11,565 nt of DNA from the NCBI GenBank assembly GCA_948852375.1, contig CAQOYX010000044.1:1-11565 (forward strand), in the 5' to 3' direction. Below are positions 1-4,754 of the stretch, piece after piece. The position numbers were made by a program, and so were the translations under genes. Numbering within the stretch: the first letter of the stretch is position 1; each line of letters opens with the position of its first letter. The notes beneath the pieces were generated by a model. The model saw only the letters and a list, made by a program, of their open reading frames with translations, was not told the DNA's origin and searched no databases. Source of the stretch: an uncultured Clostridia bacterium. GTDB lineage: Bacteria > Bacillota_A > Clostridia > TANB77 > CAG-508.

Positions 1-18
1 ATCTAAATTTACCACCAT
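1..18 (-). CDS. Possible 5' end of the next phage gene, cut by the window edge
   Basis: An ATG on the minus strand opens a frame that reads MVVNLD and runs off the window. It starts 13 bases after the TAG of the preceding gene, in the same direction, which fits the packed early operon. The only ribosome-site-like sequence is a weak AGAGAA directly before the ATG. Nothing can be said about its product, and the start is tentative. Confidence 0.3.
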
Positions 19-31
19 TTCTCTAATTTGG

Positions 32-487
32 CTAACTATTAACATTTAAATCCTCCTCTTCTATTTGATTTTTTTGTTTTATTTCTTTCATTTTGCTTAC
101 TTTTAGGTCCTCTAACACTCTTGTTTTATATATTCTTGTATCCCAATTTTCTCTTAATCGCCTTATATTTTTTAGTAAATTTATTAAATCTCCTGTAATC
201 AGCTTGTTGTTGTATTTATCTGAAAAGCCTTTTATTGTTGAAATAAACTCTAGCTTGTCCTTTATATCTCTTCGTTGTTTTCTTGTTTTTTTCAACCTAC
301 CAGCAACTTTTGTTAATTCAAAAGCATTTAAGTTACTTAATTCAATTTCATGCAATAAATCATCTTGTTCTAATTCTTTTGTCCTTAGTTCGTTTTTTAG
401 ATTTGAATTGATTCTTTCTATGTTTGTGAAAAAATAATTCATTTCCTCTACGAATTTTTCTATTTCATCTATGTTATCAATTTGCAT
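32..487 (-). CDS. Phage early-region hypothetical protein, charged and helical
   Basis: A 151-residue soluble protein with no signal peptide or membrane segment. It is rich in Lys, Glu, Leu and Asn. Residues about 17-45 and 57-75 look strongly helical and could form coiled coils, separated by a patch around HEIELSNLNAFE. A basic stretch, KKTRKQRRDIKDK, begins near residue 66. The Leu-His-Glu-(Ile/Leu)-Glu-Leu segment followed by a basic helix is reminiscent of small hypothetical proteins of Firmicutes phages, but no named family or function can be assigned. An AGAGGTG ribosome site precedes the ATG. It lies 42 bases after the gene upstream of it and is probably part of the leftward early transcript. 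I am confident that it is a gene; its function is unknown. Confidence 0.75.
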   Translation of the reverse strand: MQIDNIDEIEKFVEEMNYFFTNIERINSNLKNELRTKELEQDDLLHEIELSNLNAFELTKVAGRLKKTRKQRRDIKDKLEFISTIKGFSDKYNNKLITGDLINLLKNIRRLRENWDTRIYKTRVLEDLKVSKMKEIKQKNQIEEEDLNVNS

Positions 488-529
488 TGTTACACCTCTT
501 CAAACTTCTTTTTTGCTTTATAAAATATT

Positions 530-850
530 TTAGTTTGGCATTTTATATATAAATGGTTGTAATTTATTTTTATAAAACAAGTCTAATAGTATTGCTTGAA
601 TGCTTTGGTCTTTTGCATATTTAAACATTTCGCTTAATTGGTATGTTAATATTATTTCTCGTTGTACTTCTTGAACTCTTTTTTCTGTATCATATACTCC
701 TAAAATATATTCTTGAGTATATCCTTGCTTTTTTGCCATATTAAATGCAAGACCATATTCATATACATCTTTGATTGGATTGTATTGTGATTCGATACTT
801 AGCTCTAGTGTTTCGATAGTCACTATTCCATTTTGGCTTACTATTACCAT
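530..850 (-). CDS. Small phage hypothetical protein (starts MVIVSQNG)
   Basis: A 106-residue protein with no membrane segment or cysteine. Its opening, M-x-I-V-S-Q-N/D-G followed by a beta-strand pattern, resembles a family of short proteins common in clostridial and bacillar phages that begin with a similar 'VSQDGK' strand and continue with a 'LGxYxTEExA' segment. Here the latter reads LGVYDTEKRVQEVQREI near residues 50-66. That resemblance is from memory and gives no function. The start is only five bases after the stop of the zinc-ribbon gene, and the AGG of its ribosome site lies inside that gene's last codons, so translation is probably coupled. Confidence 0.7.
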   Translation of the reverse strand: MVIVSQNGIVTIETLELSIESQYNPIKDVYEYGLAFNMAKKQGYTQEYILGVYDTEKRVQEVQREIILTYQLSEMFKYAKDQSIQAILLDLFYKNKLQPFIYKMPN

Positions 851-855
851 TTTAT

Positions 856-1146
856 TTACCTACATTCCTCTTCAAACTTTTTTAATACTGGTTTCAAACA
901 CTTATTGCACAATGCTAACTTTAGTTCTCCTCTTTTGGTAACTGTATGTGGCATTGTTACAATTCCACCAGTCATTTCATGCCTTTTATCTATAATTCTT
1001 ATTTCATCTCCACAATAGTCACATTTGTAATATTTATATAGCTTTTCTTTTTTATAATTAACTACATTTCCACCATTGGGAGTTTCTTTAAATTTCGTAT
1101 ATATTGGTATTTGTGTTCTGCATGATAACTCGCAAAAATTATTCAT
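856..1146 (-). CDS. Small zinc-ribbon phage protein
   Basis: A 96-residue protein with two CxxC knuckles, C42-D-Y-C45 and C80-N-K-C83, separated by 34 residues. This is the spacing of a treble-clef or zinc-ribbon fold that would bind one zinc ion. Two further cysteines (C5, C9) lie at the N-terminus. The region between the knuckles is basic and contains H56 and H67. The start codon overlaps the end of the DUF4373-type gene by eight bases, and an AAGGAG ribosome site sits inside that gene, so the two are probably translationally coupled. Small zinc-ribbon proteins are frequent in phage replication regions, where some bind nucleic acid. A role in binding DNA or protein is an inference; no family name can be given. 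Confidence 0.72.
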   Translation of the reverse strand: MNNFCELSCRTQIPIYTKFKETPNGGNVVNYKKEKLYKYYKCDYCGDEIRIIDKRHEMTGGIVTMPHTVTKRGELKLALCNKCLKPVLKKFEEECR

Positions 1147-2096
1147 ATCCTACTCCTTCAATTTCGATCTCGTACATTGTATCCACATCATATTGTGTGC
1201 TTAATTCTGTTTGTTCAGTTGCTGTTACTATACATTTTTTAAAATATGCCTTTGGCTTTTTTATTTTAGATTTGGTATTGGCTATTGCAAACTGCTTTAA
1301 TGCATATAATATCTTTTTAGAATTAAGTTCTTGCACTTTCTTTTTAGTTTTCATATCTAAATACATTTCTCTTAATATCTCTGTTATCTCTATATTTAAG
1401 CTTGGATTAAGGACATATAATTCACAATTAGATATAATTCTCTCAAATTCCATCTCTTCCATCTCATCCATCTCTAGTTTTTCACTTTCCACTTGTGTAT
1501 GATCAGAAGGATAGATAGATTTCATCTCATTTAATTTAATTTTATTTAATTTAATTTGATTTGATTTAATTTGATTTAATTTGCATTTTTTTGCATATAG
1601 TTTTTTCACTTTTGCATTGCTTTTGTATTTCTTTTGCTTTGCATTTGCATTCAATTTGCAAAAACCTTTTATGCATTTGCATTTTTTTGCATTTGGAGTT
1701 TTCTCATTTTCTTTATTCCATCTAGCATTTGCTGCTTGCCTTCTTTTATCTTTTAAGTTTTCATATTTTTGCATCCTTCTAAGAAAGCTTTCGGACCAAA
1801 ACATATCATCTTTAGATGTAAATAATCCGCTTCCACTCGCATTATCTCTATACTCATTAATACAATCACTTATGAATTTTTCAACATCAATATTGGTACC
1901 TGTTTGCATTTTTATAGCTCTGTATGTATTTTTATTTAATGCCAATTTATATGTAGATTCATTTCTTAACATTTCTAAAATTGCCCAATACAAACCATAA
2001 CCGCTCTAACCCATAATCACAACGCATAGATAATATTTTTGGATCGGTTAATGCATTAGAATCATGGCTAAAATAATATGCATCCTTATTTGCCAT
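1139..2096 (-). pseudogene. DUF4373 (Lin1244/Lin1753-type) phage replication protein, frameshifted
   Basis: This is one gene read in two frames. The first 31 codons start at an ATG behind an AGGAGG site (2108-2113) and end ...CDYGLE. The next frame then continues GYGLYWAILEMLRNEST, the hallmark of the DUF4373 N-terminal domain of phage replisome-organiser proteins. The frames join if one base (plus-strand G at 2003, C in the coding strand) is removed, giving a 318-residue protein. Uncorrected, the first frame reads past the switch as CDYGLERLWFVLGNF and stops around 1959. After the N-terminal domain comes a Lys/Asn/Cys-rich linker with a five-residue repeat, then a helical C-terminal part with a KPKAYFKKCIV segment, as in DnaD-like or DUF6017-like replication proteins. 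The second frame could only start at a TTG (1991-1993) without a ribosome site, so independent translation is unlikely. It could be a real mutation or a sequence error. By family, it would help load the host helicase on phage DNA. Confidence 0.8.
1531..1580. repeat. Short tandem repeat, TTRAT units, inside the DUF4373-type gene
   Basis: About ten consecutive 5-bp units of TT(A/G)AT, with one TTTAT variant. On the coding strand three units make 15 bases, giving the five-residue protein repeat N-x-I/M-K-L/S (NQIKS, NQIKL, NKIKL, NEMKS). It lies in the linker between the N-terminal and C-terminal domains. Gain or loss of one 5-bp unit would shift the reading frame. Confidence 0.8.
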
Positions 2097-2177
2097 ATTT
2101 TTTATAACCTCCTTCCTTTGTAGTTCTTGACAATAAAACATATATTTGATAAAATAAATATATGGGTATTTTCTAAA

Positions 2178-2190
2178 TACTCTAAGAGTA
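2178..2190. promoter_or_regulatory. 13-bp palindrome, possible operator
   Basis: TACTCT-A-AGAGTA is a perfect inverted repeat with 6-bp arms. It lies just after the stop of one early gene and about 80 bases before the start of the DUF4373-type gene, in one of the few gaps of the early operon. It could be a protein-binding site. It does not match the ATGAA-N5-TTCAT motif of the immunity region, and no clear promoter was seen beside it. Confidence 0.3.
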
Positions 2191-2194
2191 GAGT

Positions 2195-2509
2195 TTATAT
2201 ATCTTGGTCGGTATGCAAATTCTTCTCTTTTTTATTTTGTATAATTCCTCCAGTTAATTTCTCTAATGTCTCTGCAGCTATTCCTGCAATTGCTCCTAAA
2301 ATGTTTTGTTGATTATTGTTTATATTAGATTCTGCAACATACCTTATTTCTTGTAATTCTTCTATGTGGCTAACTCTTTCTTGTATTAATTGCTCTTCTA
2401 ATTCTTTTACACGATCTTCTAAATAAACTAATCTTACTCCTTGTCTAGAGATTATCTTTCCATATTTGCTGTCATCTATCTCTATATTACTTTTTAAATG
2501 TCTAGCCAT
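2195..2509 (-). CDS. Small coiled-coil phage protein, function unknown
   Basis: A 104-residue protein with a strong AGGAGG ribosome site. Residues about 27-56 form a regular charged heptad pattern (LVYLEDRVKELEEQLIQERV and on) typical of a coiled coil. An Asn/Gln spacer follows, then a hydrophobic, small-residue-rich helix at about 69-90 (NILGAIAGIAAETLEKLTGG) that could insert in a membrane or pack in an oligomer. The C-terminus is polar. No cysteines and no known domain were recognised. It follows gene 2585-2896 by 75 bases and lies in the leftward early operon. Confidence 0.7.
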   Translation of the reverse strand: MARHLKSNIEIDDSKYGKIISRQGVRLVYLEDRVKELEEQLIQERVSHIEELQEIRYVAESNINNNQQNILGAIAGIAAETLEKLTGGIIQNKKEKNLHTDQDI

Positions 2510-2550
2510 TATTATTTCCTCCTAATTTTTTTAATTTATATTTCATTTTC

Positions 2551-2579
2551 GCCAAAGTAACAATGTGCCAAAAGTAACA
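2551..2579. repeat. Pair of direct repeats, GCCAAA(A)GTAACA
   Basis: GCCAAAGTAACA (2551-2562) and GCCAAAAGTAACA (2567-2579) are direct repeats 16 bp apart. They fill much of the 75-bp gap between two early genes, about 42 bp before the next ribosome site. They stand out in base content from the surrounding A/T runs. They could bind a regulator; nothing in the sequence identifies it. Confidence 0.45.
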
Positions 2580-2584
2580 TTTAT

Positions 2585-2896
2585 CTAATCTGTCTGGCAT
2601 TTTATATCCTCCTCTTCTTTTGAATCAACTAGTTTTCTTACATCTTCTAATAAATAACCTAATTTTTGTTCAGCAGTTGATTCTATTAAATTTATATTTT
2701 CTTTTATTATGTATGCTGTTCTTTTTTCCGCTTCTCCATCCTCTTCTAAAAATGTATATACTCTTATCTCTAATTCCATTGAATTATAATCTTGTATTGA
2801 TTTTGTAAATCCTACTGTAGACCAATATCTGTCAATTTTGCTTAATAAATTATATAAACTTGCTATTTTTTCTAAAATACTATTTTTTAACTCCAT
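2585..2896 (-). CDS. Small phage hypothetical protein, acidic
   Basis: A 103-residue protein with no signal peptide, membrane segment or metal motif. It alternates predicted helix (residues about 1-20, and 66-97) with one or two strands in the middle (ELEIRVYTFL near 41-50). The C-terminus is acidic (SKEEEDIKCQTD). A GGAGGG site sits 8 bases before the ATG. It is separated by 17 bases from the gene upstream and clearly belongs to the same leftward operon. No family was recognised. Confidence 0.7.
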   Translation of the reverse strand: MELKNSILEKIASLYNLLSKIDRYWSTVGFTKSIQDYNSMELEIRVYTFLEEDGEAEKRTAYIIKENINLIESTAEQKLGYLLEDVRKLVDSKEEEDIKCQTD

Positions 2897-2913
2897 TTTA
2901 AAATTCCCTCCAC

Positions 2914-3147
2914 TTATTTTTTACTTTTTTTATCGTTCTTCTTATCTTCACTTTCTTCATAGATCGTTTCTATAATAAGAATGATTATTAAAGCTAATAT
3001 TGGTAATAAATACTCTCCACCAATTGCATTATATCCTCTTGTTTCTGTAGCACATTTTATTGCTATTGGTGTTAATATAATTGTTGCTAAAATAACTAAT
3101 AATTCTAGAATTCTAACTATTAATTTTTTCTTGTTAATTCGTTTCAT
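2914..3147 (-). CDS. Small membrane protein with two predicted helices
   Basis: A 77-residue protein. A basic N-terminus (MKRINKKK) is followed by a hydrophobic helix at about residues 9-30 and a second one at about 44-62. The tail is highly charged (ETIYEESEDKKNDKKSKK). The positive-inside rule predicts both ends in the cytoplasm with a short outside loop containing CATETRGYNAIGG. Its start overlaps the end of the Xis-like gene by 14 bases, so the two are likely translated together. Small membrane proteins in the immunity-proximal region of temperate phages are sometimes superinfection-exclusion or abortive-infection factors. Here that is only a suggestion from position and topology. Confidence 0.7.
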   Translation of the reverse strand: MKRINKKKLIVRILELLVILATIILTPIAIKCATETRGYNAIGGEYLLPILALIIILIIETIYEESEDKKNDKKSKK

Positions 3148-3454
3148 TTTCCAATTCCCCCTCTTCTATTGGTAATTTAGAATTTAATTTTTTTAATTCA
3201 AAATAGATCATTGTTAGTAAAGCTTCTTTTCCATTATTTGAAAACTTAATTCCTTGAAGATATAATCTTACCGCTTCTTTATCTGCTTTTCCTATGTTTC
3301 CTATATCTTTTTTTGATATTTTGGGAAAATCTACTTTATCAAAAAGATTTCTTGCTCCTTCTATTCCTATTCCTAATATCTGTGATAACTCTTTAGGTGT
3401 TATAGTATCTGGAGCTTCATCCCATGTCATAGTGGGTTTAGTTCTTCCTCTCAT
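3134..3454 (-). CDS. Helix-turn-helix DNA-binding protein, probable excisionase (Xis-like)
   Basis: A 106-residue protein. Residues about 18-54 read as a winged-helix/MerR-type unit of the excisionase family: an ITPKELSQILGIG helix-turn-helix, a recognition helix around EGARNLFD, then a V-D-F-P-K-I wing typical of Xis-like proteins ('DFP-I'). The remaining half is helical and charged. The AAGGTGG ribosome site lies six bases before the ATG. The gene follows the Cro-like gene on the leftward transcript and faces away from int. A directionality factor would bend attachment-site DNA and steer the integrase to excision. A plain early transcriptional regulator is the main alternative. Confidence 0.6.
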   Translation of the reverse strand: MRGRTKPTMTWDEAPDTITPKELSQILGIGIEGARNLFDKVDFPKISKKDIGNIGKADKEAVRLYLQGIKFSNNGKEALLTMIYFELKKLNSKLPIEEGELENETN

Positions 3455-3473
3455 TCTTAACCACCTTCTTTTT

Positions 3474-3490
3474 ATGTGTGTCGTTCCGCA
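3474..3490 (-). repeat. 17-bp G+C-rich box, copy 1 (leader of the xis-like gene)
   Basis: On the minus strand this reads TGCGGAACGACACACAT. An identical copy stands on the plus strand at 4639-4655, before int. Each copy is therefore on the sense strand upstream of its gene. Here it lies 20 bases before the xis-like ATG and, if the promoter proposed at 3510-3538 is right, within the leader RNA. It is conspicuous among A/T runs. Its function is unknown. Confidence 0.75.
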
Positions 3491-3509
3491 TTTTTTAATT
3501 TTTTCATAT

Positions 3510-3538
3510 TTTATAACCCTTTCTTTTTATGAATTTAA
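3510..3538 (-). promoter_or_regulatory. Possible promoter of the xis-like gene and early operon
   Basis: On the minus strand, TTAAAT (-35, 3533-3538), a 17-bp spacer and TATAAA (-10, 3510-3515). The boxes are weak matches to the sigma-A consensus. The -35 lies inside the palindrome at 3529-3543, so repressor bound there would block it. It lies largely within the end of the Cro-like gene. Confidence 0.4.
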
Positions 3539-3544
3539 TTCATA
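3519..3544. repeat. 26-bp direct repeat, copy 1, with operator-like palindrome
   Basis: Identical over 26 bases to 3784-3809. It contains ATGAATT-T-AATTCAT at 3529-3543, a perfect inverted repeat with 7-bp arms. In this copy the palindrome encodes the last residues of the Cro-like protein (YELNS and stop) and overlaps the -35 of the proposed xis promoter. Confidence 0.8.
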
Positions 3545-3772
3545 TTTTTTCGTAAAAAAATATACTGTTACATCTTTAAGTTCTATTCCTAATAAATCAC
3601 AAATAGCTACTATTTCATATTGATTAAAAGGAGATTTACAATTTATTTTATTAGAAAAACTACCTGCACTCATCTCTGTTCCCCTATTTTGAAGTTCTTT
3701 AACAAAATTTGCTTCACTACCAAAATACGTTCTAATCTTTCCTCTTAACAATGAATAATCCATGTTTAACAT
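3527..3772 (-). CDS. DUF739-type Cro-like repressor
   Basis: An 81-residue protein of the DUF739 pattern found next to phage CI genes. An N-terminal helix (LRGKIRTYFGSEANFVKELQ) leads into a helix-turn-helix whose second part, AGSFSNKINCKSPFNQYEI, matches the 'LSxKLNGKSPFxQxEI' signature. It ends with the LGIELKDVTVYFF segment usual for the family. It is the first gene of the leftward transcript and faces the CI-like gene, as Cro does. The chosen start (ATG 3770-3772) lies four bases from AAGGTGG; a second ATG at 3761-3763 is also possible. The last codons fall in a 26-bp repeat that contains an operator-like palindrome. By family and position it would help commit the phage to lytic growth. 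Confidence 0.8.
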   Translation of the reverse strand: MLNMDYSLLRGKIRTYFGSEANFVKELQNRGTEMSAGSFSNKINCKSPFNQYEIVAICDLLGIELKDVTVYFFTKKYELNS

Positions 3773-3783
3773 TTTTCCACCTT

Positions 3784-3809
3784 CTTTCTTTTTATGAATT
3801 TAATTCATA
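3784..3809. repeat. 26-bp direct repeat, copy 2, with operator downstream of the cro promoter
   Basis: This copy carries the palindrome ATGAATT-T-AATTCAT at 3794-3808. It lies roughly at +5 to +19 of the leftward promoter at 3820-3848 and just before the Cro-like ribosome site. A repressor bound here would stop cro transcription. It is identical to 3519-3544, so the two copies bracket the Cro-like gene. Confidence 0.75.
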
Positions 3810-3819
3810 ATTCGTAATT

Positions 3820-3848
3820 ATAATATCGCAACGGAAAATTATTGTCAA
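3820..3848 (-). promoter_or_regulatory. Leftward early promoter (cro side)
   Basis: On the minus strand, TTGACA (3843-3848), a 17-bp spacer and TATTAT (3820-3825), close to the sigma-A consensus. It drives the Cro-like gene and probably the operon behind it. Operator-like sites lie downstream (3794-3808) and just upstream (3857-3871). Confidence 0.8.
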
Positions 3849-3856
3849 TACTTTTT

Positions 3857-3871
3857 ATGAATTTTTTTCAT
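3857..3871. promoter_or_regulatory. Operator-like site in the cro-cI gap
   Basis: ATGAA-TTTTT-TTCAT keeps the outer 5-bp arms of the perfect palindromes at 3529-3543 and 3794-3808 with the same 5-bp centre length. It lies between the two divergent promoters, just upstream of the leftward -35, and is a natural candidate for a third repressor site. Confidence 0.6.
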
Positions 3872-3897
3872 TTTTTTTGTGTTTTTTTTCAAAAGTA

Positions 3898-3926
3898 TTG
3901 ATTTTATTTCATTTTTTTGTTATTAT
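3898..3926 (+). promoter_or_regulatory. Promoter of the CI-like repressor gene, with a degenerate operator
   Basis: TTGATT (3898-3903), a 17-bp spacer and TATTAT (3921-3926). A degenerate form of the palindrome, TTGATTTTATTTCAT (3898-3912), covers the -35, so the repressor could control its own synthesis. A GTGAGGTG ribosome site follows at 3938-3945. Confidence 0.6.
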
Positions 3927-3950
3927 ATTACTTGATAGTGAGGTGTTCTA

Positions 3951-4601
3951 ATGGAATTTAATAATGAAGAAATTGATACTTTTGCTAATAGATTATTAAT
4001 AGCAATGAAAAAAAATAATATAAATCAAATTGAATTATCAGAAAAAACAACATTACATGGAAAAAAAATATCTCAGTCATTAATTAATAAATATTTAAAA
4101 GGAAAAGCGTTTGCTAGGCAAGATAATATATATATATTAAGTAAAATTTTAAATATAAACGAAGTATGGTTGATGGGATATAATGTTCCAATGGATAGAA
4201 ATTTTGGAAGAACTGAAACCAAACATATAAATGTCTATAATCTTACAACTAATGAGGTTGTTCAAACCATTCCTTACGAATATAGACCAGATATTGCCGA
4301 AGATGATCCAAAAAACTTTTTTGCAATACAAGCATCTGATAATTCTATGGCTCCGCTTCTTGATGTTGGAGATATAGCTATAATTAAGAAATACAAAGAA
4401 TTTTCAAATAAAAAAACTTACCTTTTAAAAATAAAAGGTGGGCTTCCAATAGTTAGAAAAGTTATACAATCTGATGATGGGAAAATAGAACTACAAGCAA
4501 TGAATATGTGGAACTTCCCTACTCAAGAAAATTTGACAATGGAAGATATAGAAATTTTAGGCGAAGTAGTAAAAGTAGAAAATAATAGTGCTTTTAAATA
4601 A
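3951..4601 (+). CDS. CI-like prophage repressor, HTH plus S24/LexA-type domain
   Basis: A 216-residue protein. Residues about 8-70 form an HTH_XRE-type domain (LLIAMKKNNINQIELSEKT, then SQSLINKYLKGKA, then LSKILNINEVWLMGY). Residues about 122-212 form a LexA/CI C-terminal domain. It has S132 in the D-N-S-M-A-P motif and K170 in IVRKV, at the positions of the LexA Ser-Lys dyad; the LexA-like KIELQAMN strand follows. The linker (about 85-120) has no Ala-Gly or Cys-Gly pair where such repressors are normally cut, so RecA-stimulated self-cleavage is doubtful. The gene faces the Cro-like gene and is followed by int. It should hold the prophage silent by binding the ATGAA-N5-TTCAT palindromes nearby. 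Assignment is firm; the operator match is inferred. Confidence 0.9.
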   Translation: MEFNNEEIDTFANRLLIAMKKNNINQIELSEKTTLHGKKISQSLINKYLKGKAFARQDNIYILSKILNINEVWLMGYNVPMDRNFGRTETKHINVYNLTTNEVVQTIPYEYRPDIAEDDPKNFFAIQASDNSMAPLLDVGDIAIIKKYKEFSNKKTYLLKIKGGLPIVRKVIQSDDGKIELQAMNMWNFPTQENLTMEDIEILGEVVKVENNSAFK

Positions 4602-4618
4602 TATTTAAACATAAAAAA

Positions 4619-4660
4619 GGATAATGTGTTTCATTTTTTGCGGAACGACACACATTATCC
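4619..4660 (+). other. Hairpin after the repressor gene
   Basis: GGATAATGTGT (4619-4629) and ACACATTATCC (4650-4660) are perfect 11-bp arms around a 20-base loop. The 17-bp box sits partly in the loop and partly in the right arm. No T-run follows, so it is not a typical intrinsic terminator. It may be an RNA structure or a protein site between cI and int. Confidence 0.55.
4639..4655 (+). repeat. 17-bp G+C-rich box, copy 2 (upstream of int)
   Basis: TGCGGAACGACACACAT, identical to the minus-strand copy at 3474-3490. It lies 18 bases before the -35 of the proposed int promoter and 100 bases before the int start. Confidence 0.75.
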
Positions 4661-4673
4661 AAGGCATAACCAC

Positions 4674-4715
4674 TTGAAAGTGATTACTTTTATATTATAT
4701 ATGAAAGACTTTCAT
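4674..4715 (+). promoter_or_regulatory. Possible int promoter with an operator-like palindrome
   Basis: TTGAAA (4674-4679), a 16-bp spacer and TATATA (4696-4701) form a plausible sigma-A promoter. ATGAAAG-A-CTTTCAT (4701-4715) is a perfect 7-1-7 palindrome covering the expected start site and shares ATGAA-N5-TTCAT with the immunity operators. A wider inverted repeat, CACTTGAAA (4671-4679) with TTTCAAGTG (4717-4725), encloses the whole site. Confidence 0.55.
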
Positions 4716-4754
4716 TTTTCAAGTGAATTTTAAAGAAAAATGGAGGTTTTTTTA

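Noticed and set aside
1531..1580. CRISPR-like or origin repeats
   Set aside because: The units are 5 bp, contiguous without spacers, and explained by a coding repeat.
1139..1993. Independent gene starting at TTG 1991-1993
   Set aside because: There is no ribosome site, and the sequence before it in the other frame completes the DUF4373 domain. It is the downstream part of a frameshifted gene.
3474..3490. SOS (LexA) box
   Set aside because: The Firmicutes SOS box is CGAAC-N4-GTTCG. The 17-bp box lacks the second half and is not palindromic.
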